A DNA stretch of 64,000 nucleotides from Nitrospira sp. CR1.3. GTDB lineage: Bacteria > Nitrospirota > Nitrospiria > Nitrospirales > Nitrospiraceae. The stretch is from positions 140,284 to 204,283 of the forward strand of contig WIAH01000005.1 of assembly GCA_014055525.1 (NCBI GenBank), read 5' to 3'. The notes under the pieces were generated by a model. It ran no database searches. It saw only the letters and a list, made by a program, of their open reading frames with translations, and was not told the DNA's origin. The translations under genes and the position numbers were made by a program. This document shows positions 42,709 through 52,616 of this stretch, piece after piece (position 1 is the first letter of the stretch; each line of letters starts with the position of its first letter).

Positions 42709-43887
42709 CTACCCGCCGGCGATTTCATGGTAGTACGCATCCAGCATCGCGGCGCGGGCCGGCTCGACAATCACCAGTTGACGCCGGTCGAACGTGTTGG
42801 CGCAGTAGAGATAGCGGCCTTCGTCCGATCGACCGAACTCCACGTGCAACTGCCGTCCGTCGGTCTCGGTTTTCGTGGTCTCCTTAACGATCGATCGATT
42901 ATGCAGCCGTTGCCACGCTGCCTGCGCAGACGCGTGATGGTTCTCATAAAGCGGCTCGTCGCTGCCGGCGGCCGCCGGTTTTGTGACAGAGGGATTGAAC
43001 GGCAGCCCTTCGTCAGGCTCTGGTGATTCGTCCCAGGCAAGCCTCTCCCGTCCTTCGTTTTTCATCAGATAAAACGGCCCGTCGTCGGCGATTTCCTCCA
43101 CGAGTCGGTAACGGATCGGCTCGGGCTGTTCAACAAGTGAAAGCCCGCGGCCGGTCAATGCCCGCTGGAACGGCACTCGTCTGGACAGCTGCCGGGTTTT
43201 TTCAAACACGATCATGCGCCCAGGTGTCGAGAGCGCGGCGCAGAGTCGATCGAGCCGAGTTCCGATGCCCGTCCGCTCTTCGAACTGCGATTGCTGATGA
43301 ACATCATGGGCCCGTTCGAACGTCGTCCAATCCCGACTCGGGAGGCCGGGATCCTGTTCGACCTGAACCAGCGCGTGGGTCGCAACGACAAGGTCAAACC
43401 GACCGGGTAGCGGCTCCCGCGCGACTTCCCGACAGTCAAAACGAAGATTCTCCAAGCCGAGAGCTTTCGCCTTGTCCTGCGCCTGCGAGATGGAGACAGC
43501 GGAGCGATCGACTCCGACAAAGCGTATGTGTGGAAACCGCTTCGCGTAGAACGTGGTAAGGATGCCGACGCCGCAGCCGAAGTCGAGGACGGTCTGCGCG
43601 TCTGCGATTCGAGAGGCTACCAGCGACCCTATTGTGAGGTAATAGTCGTACCGCTGGCTGTAGAGAACCGGCAGGATGCGCGGATGGGCTGTGGCATCGT
43701 AAAAGGCGACTTCATCAGCCGCGGAACCCTGTCGTTTCCGCTCGACGTGGCCGTGAAGAGCTGAGAGTTCTTGCGCCGAAAGGAGCTGGCGTTGCCACTG
43801 AAAGTAGGCATCATCACTGGTGAAGCGTCGAAGGCCCCAGGATTCGAGATGGGCGATGAGCGCTCGTTGCAACGAGTCACTGATCAT
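42709..43887 (-). CDS. SAM-dependent methyltransferase with C-terminal extension
   Basis: 392 residues. TVLDFGCGVGILTTFYAKRFPHIRFVGVDRSAVSISQAQ is the SAM-binding motif at about 97-135, followed by NLRFDCREVAREPLPGRFDLVVATHALVQV. The preceding 90 residues (SDDAYFQWQRQLLSAQELSALHGHVERKRQGS) are helical. The last 80 residues (TDGRQLHVEFGRSDEGRYLYCANTFDRRQLVIVEPARAAMLDAYYHE) form a beta-strand-rich tail. The family is not specifically recognised; substrate unknown. Confidence 0.82.
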   Translation of the reverse strand: MISDSLQRALIAHLESWGLRRFTSDDAYFQWQRQLLSAQELSALHGHVERKRQGSAADEVAFYDATAHPRILPVLYSQRYDYYLTIGSLVASRIADAQTVLDFGCGVGILTTFYAKRFPHIRFVGVDRSAVSISQAQDKAKALGLENLRFDCREVAREPLPGRFDLVVATHALVQVEQDPGLPSRDWTTFERAHDVHQQSQFEERTGIGTRLDRLCAALSTPGRMIVFEKTRQLSRRVPFQRALTGRGLSLVEQPEPIRYRLVEEIADDGPFYLMKNEGRERLAWDESPEPDEGLPFNPSVTKPAAAGSDEPLYENHHASAQAAWQRLHNRSIVKETTKTETDGRQLHVEFGRSDEGRYLYCANTFDRRQLVIVEPARAAMLDAYYHEIAGG

Positions 43888-43899
43888 CGATCCTCAAAG

Positions 43900-44022
43900 C
43901 GCCTGCTCAAAACGTTTTCCGGCAAGGCCGCAAGGAGCAAGGACCACGAGGCGTACGCAGTGAGGGTACGTTGAGTGATTCGAGCGACTGAGAACGCAGC
44001 CGGAGAGCGTTTTCAGCAGGCG
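43900..44022. repeat. Inverted-repeat-bounded intergenic element (MITE-like)
   Basis: The ends CGCCTGCTCAAAACG and CGTTTTCAGCAGGCG pair at 14 of 15 positions, enclosing about 90 bases that contain GGCGTACGCAGTGAGGGTACG. It fills the gap between the convergent methyltransferase start and proA-like stop. The layout is that of dispersed non-autonomous elements recalled from Nitrospira genomes. Confidence 0.6.
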
Positions 44023-44023
44023 T

Positions 44024-45388
44024 TCACGGTCGTTTCAGCATGATGGCATCAAAATACGTCTCCGGCACCGGATGCGGCAGACGCAATTGTCCGCTTCCGA
44101 ACGCCACATACTTCTCGCAGGTCAATTGCTCCAGCCCGACCGGTCCCTTGGCGTGAATGCGCGATCCGCTGAGGCCGATGTCGGCGCCCAGGCCGAAACT
44201 GTCCCCGGCATTGAGCCGTGAAGACGCGTTGACCATGACGGTGCTCGCGTCGACTTCACGGGTAAACCGCATGGCGGAATCATAGTTGGTCGTGGCGATG
44301 ATGGCGTTTTTGCAGGGTCCATGATCCGCAATGTGCTTCAAGGCCTCGTCGAGATTTGCCACCATCTTGACGGCCAGAACCGGAGATTGAAATTGCGTGC
44401 GCCAATCTTCCTCCATTGCCGGTTTGATCGAAGTATGCCCGCTCATCGCCATCTGTCCCATCAGCGCGATCGTCTTCGGACAGCCTCGCACCTCGATCTT
44501 GAATTCGTCGAGGAGCCGGTTGATCAGCGCCGCCAGGAACTGCCGGCCGATGACCTGCTGGACGAGCAACGTGTCGAGCGCATTGGCTGCTCCGGCGGAT
44601 TGCGCTTTCGAGTTAATGGTGATGTTCTGGGCCATCGGCATATCGGTATCGGCGTCCACATAGAGATGGGTCAGTCCCCCGTCGTGACAGAGCACCGGCA
44701 TTCTGGCCCCTTCCAACACCGCCTTCCGCAGCCCGGCGCCGCCGCGAGGAATAATGGCGTCGAGACTTTTCACGGACCTGATCAGTTCAATCGCCACTTC
44801 CTTTTCCTGGCGCTCGAGCAGAACCCATGCCCCGGCCGGCACGCCGTCTTGCTCCGCGGCTTCCCGCAACCCCTTGCCGATGGCCTGATGAGTCAAGGCC
44901 CACTCAGGCGCCCCGCGAAACACGCAAGGATTGCCTGATTTCAGGCAGAGCGCAATCGATTCCACCGTCACGAGCGGCTTCATTTCGGAAATGACGCCGA
45001 TCACTCCGATCGGGACGCGGACGCGGGATACTTGCAGACCATCCGGTCGCTCCCACCGGGACGTGACGGCCCCGACCGGGTCCGGCGAGTCCGCGATGGC
45101 GCGAAGTCGCTCCGCCATCTCCTTGATGTCCTCCGCCTTCATCCTGACTCGCGCCACCGCCGCTTTCAGGCGGTTTTTGTCCGGCTCGCTCTCAAAAGCC
45201 TTCCCCAGGGCATCGACATCCTTTTCGTTGGCCGCCAGAATCGCGTCTTCATCCGCTGCAAGCCGATCCGCCATGGCGCGCAGCGCCTTGTCTTTGACGG
45301 GACCGGACAAAAGCGCGAGATGAGGAGCAATAGGTCGTATTTCTTTCAATAGTTTATCGAGATATATCTTAACCGGTACTTCAGGCAT
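44024..45388 (-). CDS. proA: Glutamate-5-semialdehyde dehydrogenase (ProA) homologue lacking the catalytic cysteine
   Basis: 454 residues of ProA-type aldehyde dehydrogenase. PIGVIGVISEMKPLVTVESIALCLKSGNPCVFRG is the NADPH-binding strand, SLDAIIPRGGAGLRKAV and LYVDADTDMPMAQNI continue the fold, and SSRLNAGDSFGLGADIGLSGSRIHAKGPVGLEQLT is the conserved end. Where ProA has QRPGVCNA with the thiol nucleophile, this protein has QSAGAANA: the Cys equivalent is Ala268. No proB is near. It is either a second copy with a new function or an inactive paralogue. Good ribosome site GAGGTGCTC. Confidence 0.85.
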   Translation of the reverse strand: MPEVPVKIYLDKLLKEIRPIAPHLALLSGPVKDKALRAMADRLAADEDAILAANEKDVDALGKAFESEPDKNRLKAAVARVRMKAEDIKEMAERLRAIADSPDPVGAVTSRWERPDGLQVSRVRVPIGVIGVISEMKPLVTVESIALCLKSGNPCVFRGAPEWALTHQAIGKGLREAAEQDGVPAGAWVLLERQEKEVAIELIRSVKSLDAIIPRGGAGLRKAVLEGARMPVLCHDGGLTHLYVDADTDMPMAQNITINSKAQSAGAANALDTLLVQQVIGRQFLAALINRLLDEFKIEVRGCPKTIALMGQMAMSGHTSIKPAMEEDWRTQFQSPVLAVKMVANLDEALKHIADHGPCKNAIIATTNYDSAMRFTREVDASTVMVNASSRLNAGDSFGLGADIGLSGSRIHAKGPVGLEQLTCEKYVAFGSGQLRLPHPVPETYFDAIMLKRP

Positions 45389-45504
45389 TGAGCACCTCGT
45401 GAGACGTGATCCGCGATGTGAAACCAGCCCTCATAATTTTCTTTCCAACCAAACCGACTGCGGACTATAACACGCGATTTTTCCATCAGTAAACAGCCCC
45501 GCCT

Positions 45505-46788
45505 TTATGAGTCCGGCGACCTCCCTGTCCGCTTGAGCTCTTCATGCCTGGCCAGCAACCAGCCCAGCCAGGCCCAGATGCAGGCCAGTGGAACGAGGAT
45601 CCAGGAAATCTGCGACGCGGAGAAACCCAGCGCCTTCACTCCATTCACGATCCACCCCGTCGCCGCATCGCCCCCGCGGGAAACCGCCGTATCGATGAAA
45701 TTTTTCGCTTTGTATTTTTCTTCCCGGCTGACGACCGTGAACAGAACTTCTCTCGCCGGTTTCGAGACGGCATATTCGCCGACGCGACGAATAATCGTGA
45801 AGAGCACATAGCAGACCAACAAGGGCATCAGGCCGATCACGCCGAACCCGACGGCGCTGGCGAGCGGGAGGACGACGAGCGCCGACGCCAAGCCGAACCG
45901 GCCGATCATCTGGCTCGTGATGAACATTTGCGTCAGGAAGGTGATCACATTGACCGCCAGATCGATGGTCGCGAACAACCTGGTGCGCCCTTCCGGCGAT
46001 TGAATCTGCTCGCTGACGAGTCGGGCCTGTTCCAGATAGATGAAGGTCGCCGTGGTCGTCAGACAGAACAGATAGAGGCCGATGCCCAGCAGGTACGGCG
46101 ACGCCATGACCAGACGAATTCCAGCCCAGATACCTCCACCGATCGGTTCCCCCCGATGCAGGCTCCGGTGCCCCGGCTGCTCGCGCGACCAACGGTCGAG
46201 ACGATGGATGCACCATCCGCACGCGCCGAGAAAACCCGCCGACACCAACATCAGGACGGGAACCGGCACGGCATAGGTCAATCCTGTCGTCAGCACCGGT
46301 CCGAACATCGCGCCGGTGCTGCCTCCCGCGGCGATGACGGCAAAGAGCCTGGCGCCCTGGGCCGGCGTGAACAGATCGGCCATGAAACTCCAGAAGACCG
46401 AGACGACAAAGAGATTGAACACGGACAGCCAGACGAAGAACATCCGCGCGATCCAATGCGGAGCCGCATGACTCGTCAGCAAGAGGAAAAAGCCGACGAG
46501 GTTGGCGCCGAAGAACGCATACACGCTCAGCAACAATCGCGCGCGTGGCGCGCGCGCCGAGAGATAGCCGAACAGCGGGGTCACCAGCAGCAACGTCACG
46601 AAGGTCGCGGTCATCATCCAGGGAAGATGTTGCACGCCCCCTTCGATCGCCATCTCATCGCGGACCGGCCGGAGGATGTAGTAGCCGCAGAGCAAACAGA
46701 AGAAATACAGAAACGACCAGGCCACCGGCGCGACTTCGCCCGGCTCGGCTCCGGTCAGGGTCTGAATCATCGCCCGAAGTTTCGTCAC
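45505..46788 (-). CDS. MFS-type / NTP-NDP-exchange-like transporter
   Basis: 427 residues with twelve hydrophobic segments. [29 protein letters not shown] resembles the first helix and 'RPxRDE' loop of ATP/ADP-translocase-like (Tlc) proteins and their MFS relatives. [32 protein letters not shown] is the helix-4/5 region, and [23 protein letters not shown] continues. Substrate is probably nucleotide-like or unknown. The start is a GTG at 46788; an ATG at 46770 is equally possible. Confidence 0.82.
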   Translation of the reverse strand: MTKLRAMIQTLTGAEPGEVAPVAWSFLYFFCLLCGYYILRPVRDEMAIEGGVQHLPWMMTATFVTLLLVTPLFGYLSARAPRARLLLSVYAFFGANLVGFFLLLTSHAAPHWIARMFFVWLSVFNLFVVSVFWSFMADLFTPAQGARLFAVIAAGGSTGAMFGPVLTTGLTYAVPVPVLMLVSAGFLGACGWCIHRLDRWSREQPGHRSLHRGEPIGGGIWAGIRLVMASPYLLGIGLYLFCLTTTATFIYLEQARLVSEQIQSPEGRTRLFATIDLAVNVITFLTQMFITSQMIGRFGLASALVVLPLASAVGFGVIGLMPLLVCYVLFTIIRRVGEYAVSKPAREVLFTVVSREEKYKAKNFIDTAVSRGGDAATGWIVNGVKALGFSASQISWILVPLACIWAWLGWLLARHEELKRTGRSPDS

Positions 46789-46891
46789 AGGCCGGCATCC
46801 TGACGGGCCCTCCCGCTCATGCGCAAGGAGAAAATTTCGCCATATCCCGATCTTGGACTTTTTGCGTGCGGCCCGTTATTGTAGGGACTCA

Positions 46892-47929
46892 ATGATGCCG
46901 GTGATCGATCTTCGCAGCGATACAGTGACCAAGCCGACAACGGCCATGCGGAAAGCCATGGCCCAGGCCGAGGTCGGCGACGATGTCTATGGAGAAGACC
47001 CCACCGTCAACAAGCTTCAGGACACCGCCGCCGCATTATTGGGGAAAAAGGCCGCGCTCTTCGTTCCATCCGGCACGATGGCCAATCAACTGGCGATCCG
47101 CGCGCAGACGCAGCCGGGCCAGGAAGTGATCGTGGAGAGCAAGGCCCATATCGTCCGCTACGAACAGGGCGCAGCCGGAGCGCTCGCTGGGGTGCAACTC
47201 CACTGGGTGGCCGGGGAGCGAGGCCTCATGGGAGTCGAGCAGGTCGAAGCCGCTATCCGGCCGAAAGATCCTCACACGATTCAGACCGCGCTCATCTGCA
47301 TCGAGAACACCCATAACAGCGGCGGCGGGACGATCTATCCGCTGGCGACGATTGAACGGATCAGGGCCGTCGCCTCCGCTCATCGCATCCCGATGCACTT
47401 GGACGGGGCCAGGCTGTTCAACGCGGTGACAGCCACAACGCTGCCGCCCGCTTCCTATGCCCAGCACTTCGAAACCGTCTCGCTCTGTCTCTCGAAAGGG
47501 TTGGGCGCGCCGGCCGGCTCGTTGCTGTTGAGCAACGACCTCGCGCTGATCGACAAAGCCAGACGGTTCCGCCGAATGTACGGCGGCGCCATGCGCCAGG
47601 CCGGTATTCTCGCGGCAGCCGGACTCTATGCGCTCGAGCATCACGTCGGCCGTCTGAAGATGGATCACGACAACGCGAAACGCCTCGCGCGACGGTTGCA
47701 GCAGATTCCCGCCGTGACGATCAATCCTCAGCACGTCGAGACGAACATCGTCATCTTCGATGTCGTCGATCACCGGCTCTCACCGGCGGCGATTGTTGCC
47801 GTCTTGAAAGAGGAGGGCGTGCTGCTCAACGCGATCGGGGCTACGAGCTTTCGCGCCGTGACTCACTTGGACGTTTCAACCGGCGCGATCGATCAAGCCG
47901 CCGACATCATTGCGCGTGTCCTGAACTGA
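46892..47929 (+). CDS. ltaE: Low-specificity L-threonine aldolase (PLP-dependent)
   Basis: 345 residues. [39 protein letters not shown] is the diagnostic N-terminus. [33 protein letters not shown] (Asp for the pyridine N) and [19 protein letters not shown] (Schiff-base Lys) are the PLP site. It cleaves L-threonine/allo-threonine to glycine and acetaldehyde. The two adjacent ATGs at 46892 and 46895 are interchangeable. Confidence 0.95.
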   Translation: MMPVIDLRSDTVTKPTTAMRKAMAQAEVGDDVYGEDPTVNKLQDTAAALLGKKAALFVPSGTMANQLAIRAQTQPGQEVIVESKAHIVRYEQGAAGALAGVQLHWVAGERGLMGVEQVEAAIRPKDPHTIQTALICIENTHNSGGGTIYPLATIERIRAVASAHRIPMHLDGARLFNAVTATTLPPASYAQHFETVSLCLSKGLGAPAGSLLLSNDLALIDKARRFRRMYGGAMRQAGILAAAGLYALEHHVGRLKMDHDNAKRLARRLQQIPAVTINPQHVETNIVIFDVVDHRLSPAAIVAVLKEEGVLLNAIGATSFRAVTHLDVSTGAIDQAADIIARVLN

Positions 47930-47989
47930 GTCGCGGGTGCATTGACAGCCATTCCACTCAAATCTACAATGAATTTTTCAGGGAGCGTC

Positions 47990-48217
47990 ATGCCGTTACA
48001 GGCCGTGTCATTTACGCAAATCAGCCGCATTCTCGAATTAACCGACCGGCTCGGATTGAACCGCGAATGGGTGGAAATTCCCCTCTCGCCGGAACGGCCC
48101 GGGCTGGTCCGGCGACTGCCGAACGGCAAGTTGGAGATCATCGTCGATGCCGATCAGCCTTTCGACGACTGGCTCGGATCGCTCGAAGAACGAATCCACG
48201 TCGTGCAACAATCGTAA
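47990..48217 (+). CDS. Small hypothetical protein
   Basis: 75 residues starting MPLQAVSFTQISRILELTDRLGLN, then REWVEIPLSPERPGLVRRLPNGKLEIIVDADQPFDDWLGSLEERIHV. It is compact, acidic and has an alternating strand pattern in the middle. A ribosome site GGGAGCGTC precedes the ATG. The nucleotidyltransferase gene starts 18 bases after its stop, so they are likely cotranscribed. No family recognised. Confidence 0.75.
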   Translation: MPLQAVSFTQISRILELTDRLGLNREWVEIPLSPERPGLVRRLPNGKLEIIVDADQPFDDWLGSLEERIHVVQQS

Positions 48218-48235
48218 CGCAAGGAACAACAAGAG

Positions 48236-49021
48236 ATGGAGACCGACCGGACGCCGACCGTTCCGACTCGTGAGGAGTTGCAAGCCGAACTCGTCGATGT
48301 TCCCGAGCCCCCGGAGCAACCGGAACCGATCAACGAGCCGGGCTATGAAGAAATCGTGAACGTCGCTCTCCGCCACGTGAAGGGGCGCCGTGGAGGCGAC
48401 CTCGTCAGCGTCATCTTGGTCGGCTCCGGGGCGCGTCGCGCCGTCACCGCCCACAGCGACGTCGACCTGATCGCCTTGGTCAAGGGACAGGCCGACGGCC
48501 ACGAAATCGTCCGCGTCGCCGATCGGCTCGCCGATATCCGCTATCACGGCCACAAAGACGTGGAGGACGAACTCCCCTATTCGTCGCGTCTGCCGTCCCT
48601 CCTGCGAAAAGGCCGGATTCTCTTCGACCATGACGCCATCGGCGCCAAGCTGATCGAGCGGGCCAACCAGCGTTTCCGGCAAGGGCCTCCGCCGGCCAGC
48701 ATGAATGAGCAGATTCGCTTGAAAGCCCAATGTCTGCATTGGCTGGGGAAAGCCCAGGATCTGGCCGACAAGCCGGCCGCGGCCCAGTATCTGCTGACGC
48801 TCTTCTTCGAGGACTATGTGAACGCGCTCTTTCGCATGAAGGGATTGTGGTTGACCGCTCCGGCCGACATCCCCCGTTTCATCGCGTCTCGTGACGCAAC
48901 CCTGGGGGACTTGGCGGGGCGATTTCTCACCGCGGGGACTCTCGCCGAACGGCTCAACTTCGGTCGCGATTTGTCCGATCTGCTCTTCAAGGATGTTCCG
49001 AATCCGGCGAGAATCGACTGA
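48236..49021 (+). CDS. Nucleotidyltransferase-fold protein (Pol beta superfamily)
   Basis: 261 residues. VSVILVGSGARRAVTAHSDVDLIALV is the GSG...SDxDL nucleotidyltransferase signature with both metal aspartates. An acidic Pro/Glu-rich N-terminus (DVPEPPEQPEPINEP) precedes it. The C-terminal half (MNEQIRLKAQCLHWLGKAQDLADKPAAAQYLLTLFFEDYVNALFRMKGLWL) is all-helical, like an attached HEPN-type domain. A fused NT-HEPN layout is common in regulatory and toxin-antitoxin proteins; here the two may have been fused. Role unknown. Confidence 0.85.
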   Translation: METDRTPTVPTREELQAELVDVPEPPEQPEPINEPGYEEIVNVALRHVKGRRGGDLVSVILVGSGARRAVTAHSDVDLIALVKGQADGHEIVRVADRLADIRYHGHKDVEDELPYSSRLPSLLRKGRILFDHDAIGAKLIERANQRFRQGPPPASMNEQIRLKAQCLHWLGKAQDLADKPAAAQYLLTLFFEDYVNALFRMKGLWLTAPADIPRFIASRDATLGDLAGRFLTAGTLAERLNFGRDLSDLLFKDVPNPARID

Positions 49022-49145
49022 CCGCGCGACGGATTGTTGCGTTCCATCGAGAACCATAGTGCATGCGGTACATAAATGATGCTTCCGGACCCTGATGCCG
49101 GAATGACCGGACGAACCCGATCGGCAGAGATTGCCAAGGAGCGTT

Positions 49146-50039
49146 ATGGAGCTGGGATTCATCGGACTCGGTAAGATGGGCATGAATATGGTGACCCGCC
49201 TCCGGCGGGATCGGCACCGGGTGGTGGTCTACGATCGTTCGGTTGATCTGGTCAAGCAGGCAGAGGGGCAGGGCTGCGTCGGCTCCAACTCGCTCGCCGA
49301 CCTGGCCGGCAAGCTGGCTGCGCCAAGGGCCGTGTGGATCATGGTGCCCTCCGGCGCGCCGACCGAAGAAACGGTTCAGGCCGTCGGCGCTCTCCTGCAA
49401 CCGGGCGATATGATCATCGACGGAGGCAATACGCGTTTTCACGACGACGTGCGACGGGCGAGCGAGCTCAAGAAAAAAGGAGTCAGCTACGTGGACGCCG
49501 GGACAAGCGGCGGCGTGTGGGGATTGAAAGTCGGCTACTGCCTCATGATCGGAGGAGAAGAGGCCGCCGTGAAACATCTCGCCCCGGCGTTCACGACGCT
49601 GGCGCCGGAGCAGGGTTGGGCCCACGTCGGAGCGGCAGGAGCCGGTCATTACGTAAAAATGGTGCATAACGGCATCGAGTACAGCATGATGCAGGGCTAT
49701 GCGGAGGGATTCGAATTGATGTCGAAGAGCGATTACCATCTCGACCTTGCCCGCATCGCCGACCTCTGGATGCGCGGAAGCGTCGTCCGGTCCTGGTTAT
49801 TGGAACTCGCCGCAGGCGCGCTGAAAGAAGATCCCAAGCTCGAACACCTCAAAGGCTACGTGCAAGATTCCGGCGAAGGACGCTGGATGATCGCCGACGC
49901 CATCGAGAAGGACGTGCCGGTTCCGACCTTGACCACCGCCCTCTTCACACGTTTTCGCTCGCGACAGGAGGAGTCTTTTGCCGAGAAGATGCTGGCGGCA
50001 TTGCGCAATGCATTTGGCGGACATGCCGTAAAACGGTAA
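49146..50039 (+). CDS. gnd: 6-phosphogluconate dehydrogenase, decarboxylating (short type)
   Basis: About 297 residues. MELGFIGLGKMGMNMVTRL is the NAD(P) motif. MIIDGGNTRFHDDVRRASELK, VSYVDAGTSGGVWGLKVGYCLMIGGE and YVKMVHNGIEYSMMQGYAEGFELM hold the substrate and catalytic Lys/His region. The protein is shorter than the classical 470-residue form and matches the YqeC-type subgroup, often NAD-specific. It performs the third step of the oxidative pentose phosphate pathway. zwf follows 12 bases downstream. Confidence 0.94.
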   Translation: MELGFIGLGKMGMNMVTRLRRDRHRVVVYDRSVDLVKQAEGQGCVGSNSLADLAGKLAAPRAVWIMVPSGAPTEETVQAVGALLQPGDMIIDGGNTRFHDDVRRASELKKKGVSYVDAGTSGGVWGLKVGYCLMIGGEEAAVKHLAPAFTTLAPEQGWAHVGAAGAGHYVKMVHNGIEYSMMQGYAEGFELMSKSDYHLDLARIADLWMRGSVVRSWLLELAAGALKEDPKLEHLKGYVQDSGEGRWMIADAIEKDVPVPTLTTALFTRFRSRQEESFAEKMLAALRNAFGGHAVKR

Positions 50040-50051
50040 ACTACACCACCC

Positions 50052-51593
50052 ATGCCTCCCGTCACTAAGGTTGAAATCAAGCCGGCCCCCGAAACTCTGC
50101 CTCCGGTGGAGCCCTGCACCCTGGTCATCTTCGGCGGCTCCGGCGATCTCGCGCGGCGCCGATTGATTCCGGCTCTTTACAACCTCCTGCTGGACGGTCT
50201 GCTTCCCCCCGCCTACGCGGTGCTCGGGCTTGGCCGCAAGACGATGACGGACGAGGAGTACCGCGCCACGCTGCGGGAGGGTGTCCAGAAGTTTTCGCGG
50301 CAGGCGCTGGATGAGTCGAAGTGGGCCGCCTTTGCCGAGCATATCTTCTACCTGTCGGGTGAGAACGAAGCGATCGGAACCTATACCGCGCTGAAGGGGC
50401 GCGCAGAGGACATCGAGCGGAAGTTCGGATTGCCCGGCAACCGCATCTTCTACCTCAGCATTCCCCCCAGCTCGTTTGCCTCGGTTTGCGAAGGGCTCGC
50501 CCAGTCGGGGCTTGCCACTCAGCCCTCCGCGACTGCGCCCTACTCCCGCATCATCGTGGAAAAGCCGGTCGGCCGCGACCTGACCTCGGCGAAAGAGATC
50601 AACGCCGTGACAGGCCGGGTATTCGACGAGTCGCAGATATTCCGAATCGATCACTATCTGGGCAAGGAGACCGTTCAAAACCTGATGGTCGTGCGTTTCG
50701 CCAACAGCATCTTCGAGCCGATCTGGAACCACAAGTACATCGACCATGTGCAGATCACCGTCAGCGAGGCCGAAGGCGTCGGGACCCGCGCGACCTACTA
50801 TGAGGAGGCCGGCGCCCTGCGCGACATGGTCCAGAATCACATTCTGCAGCTGCTCTGCCTCGTCGCGATGGAGCCTCCCTACTCGCTCGATCCCGACGTC
50901 GTCCGCAATGCCAAAATGGAAGTTCTTCGATGTCTGCGCCCGATCGTCGGCAAGGATCTCGAGCGCTATACGGTTCGTGCCCAGTATGCGGCGGGAACGA
51001 TTCACGGCTCGGCGGTTCCGGGCTATCGGCGCGAGAACGGCGTCGATCCCAACAGCACGACTGAAACCTATGTCGCGGTGAAATGCTTCGTCGAAAATTG
51101 GCGCTGGTCCGGCGTGCCGTTTTATCTGCGCACCGGAAAGGCGCTGCCGCTTCGGGCCAGCGAAGTGGCGGTTCAGTTCAAGGAAATTCCACAGATCCTC
51201 TTCAATGCAAACGCGCAGCATCCGCAGCCGCCGAACGTGCTGGCGTTGCGGGTTCAACCGGAAGAAGGCCTGTCGCTGCGCATCGTATCGCGCGTACCTG
51301 GCACGCGCGCCCAAACACTTCCGGTAGAAATGGATTTTCGGTACGGCGAAGCCTTCGGGCAGCCGTCCCCTGAGGCATACGAACGCTTGCTGCTCGATGT
51401 CATGACGGGCGATGCCTCCCGGTTCATGAGGCGTGACGCGGTCGAAGCCTCCTGGGCCTGGATCACGACGATTCTGGAAGGCTGGCAGCAACAGGGGTCT
51501 CGCTGGCTGCCGGAATACTCTGCTGGAACCTGGGGACCGGTCGAAGCCGACCGGTTGATTCAGGAAGACGGCAGAATCTGGCGGACGCTCTGA
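50052..51593 (+). CDS. zwf: Glucose-6-phosphate 1-dehydrogenase
   Basis: 513 residues. LVIFGGSGDLARRRLIPALYNL is the coenzyme motif and RIDHYLGKETVQNLMVVRFANS the active-site His signature, with PYSRIIVEKPVGRDL and FYLRTGKALPLRASEVAVQFKE in usual positions. It oxidises glucose-6-phosphate and feeds 6-phosphogluconolactone toward the gnd product upstream; a lactonase gene is not in the window. The same-strand arrangement gnd-zwf forms an operon. Confidence 0.97.
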   Translation: MPPVTKVEIKPAPETLPPVEPCTLVIFGGSGDLARRRLIPALYNLLLDGLLPPAYAVLGLGRKTMTDEEYRATLREGVQKFSRQALDESKWAAFAEHIFYLSGENEAIGTYTALKGRAEDIERKFGLPGNRIFYLSIPPSSFASVCEGLAQSGLATQPSATAPYSRIIVEKPVGRDLTSAKEINAVTGRVFDESQIFRIDHYLGKETVQNLMVVRFANSIFEPIWNHKYIDHVQITVSEAEGVGTRATYYEEAGALRDMVQNHILQLLCLVAMEPPYSLDPDVVRNAKMEVLRCLRPIVGKDLERYTVRAQYAAGTIHGSAVPGYRRENGVDPNSTTETYVAVKCFVENWRWSGVPFYLRTGKALPLRASEVAVQFKEIPQILFNANAQHPQPPNVLALRVQPEEGLSLRIVSRVPGTRAQTLPVEMDFRYGEAFGQPSPEAYERLLLDVMTGDASRFMRRDAVEASWAWITTILEGWQQQGSRWLPEYSAGTWGPVEADRLIQEDGRIWRTL

Positions 51594-51657
51594 CCTCGGA
51601 TTACAGAGTTCTGCGTTCTGTGTTTTGCGTTCTGAGTGATGGGTTATCCGCCGGGGC

Positions 51658-51978
51658 TCAGGATTGAGCACTCAGCAGCTGGTTGAGAATTTCCTCCTTC
51701 GTGCCCAGCCCGCCGATAAACCGGTCGAATCGGCCCTCACGATAGAGCGCAAGCGCCGGAAGCGAGGAGATTTCAAGCTCGGCCGGTATCTGATAATTTT
51801 CCTCCACATTCATTTTGACGATCAGAAGCTTGTCCTTCACTTCCGCCTGTAAAGCCGTCAACTGCCGCATCAGCGCCCGACAACTTCCACAGCCTGGCTT
51901 CCAGAATTCCACCAGCACCGGAACCGTCGACTGGCCGACCAGACGATCGAACCCGCGATCCGTCACGTCGCCGATCAT
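51658..51978 (-). CDS. Thioredoxin-family protein
   Basis: 106 residues. VLVEFWKPGCGSCRALMRQL carries the CGSC active site (Cys30, Cys33) instead of CGPC, and ELEISSLPALALYREGRF has the cis-proline. The sequence KMNVEENYQIP takes the usual DxxxNxxLA position. The redox potential should differ from classical thioredoxin because of Gly-Ser between the cysteines. Its ATG overlaps the stop of the upstream GDSL gene by four bases. Confidence 0.92.
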   Translation of the reverse strand: MIGDVTDRGFDRLVGQSTVPVLVEFWKPGCGSCRALMRQLTALQAEVKDKLLIVKMNVEENYQIPAELEISSLPALALYREGRFDRFIGGLGTKEEILNQLLSAQS

Positions 51979-52616
51979 CGGGGCCTTCCCGGCGCGCCAG
52001 GAAATGCCGTCCCGAACACCTGATCGAACAGTAGTTCCGCCAACCGCCGATAGCCTGCCGTCGTGAGATGCAGGCCGTCGTTGGAATACCGCGCCGCCAG
52101 TTGCCCGGTCTCCGGCTCAGTCGTGGCGGAGAAGAGGTCAATAGAGACAAGTTGCTTTGAATCGGCGTACCGGACGATCAGCTCGTTCAGCTGCCTTCGG
52201 CGCTCAAGATGACCCTCAATCCAGGCCTCGGCGTCCGGCCCGCTTCCATCGCCCTCGATCCTGATCGACGGCACCGTAACGGGAACCGGAATCACGCGCT
52301 CTGCCTGCGACAGTTCATACATTTTGAGCAGATTCCTCATGATGTCCGGCGGCTGTGCGTTCCATCCAAGGTCATTGGTTCCACCGAGTATCACCACGTA
52401 ACGCGGTCGATGCGCGAGCACATCCCGCCGAAATCGCATCGCCATTTCGCTCGTCAACTCACCGCAGATTCCGCTCACGCGCACCCGGATCGCGTCTCCC
52501 AGCCAGTTCTGAAGCAGGTCACCGTAGGGTGTCTCCAGTCCGGTCGGATGCTCACGGGTCGGCGCTTGATATCCGGCCGTCAGGCTGTCGCCGAAACAGA
52601 TGATCTGCTGAGACAT
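51975..52616 (-). CDS. SGNH/GDSL hydrolase
   Basis: 213 residues. QIICFGDSLTAGY is block I with nucleophile Ser, SGICGELT block II (Gly), VVILGGTNDLGWN block III (Asn) and YSNDGLHLTTAGYRRLAELL block V with the Asp-x-x-His pair. No signal peptide, so cytoplasmic unlike many family members. Substrate (an ester) unknown. Coupled to thioredoxin. Confidence 0.92.
   Translation of the reverse strand: MSQQIICFGDSLTAGYQAPTREHPTGLETPYGDLLQNWLGDAIRVRVSGICGELTSEMAMRFRRDVLAHRPRYVVILGGTNDLGWNAQPPDIMRNLLKMYELSQAERVIPVPVTVPSIRIEGDGSGPDAEAWIEGHLERRRQLNELIVRYADSKQLVSIDLFSATTEPETGQLAARYSNDGLHLTTAGYRRLAELLFDQVFGTAFPGAPGRPR

Noticed and set aside
49797..51671. 624-codon minus-strand frame opposite gnd-zwf
   Set aside because: Antisense shadow in GC-rich DNA; the plus-strand genes carry all expected motifs.
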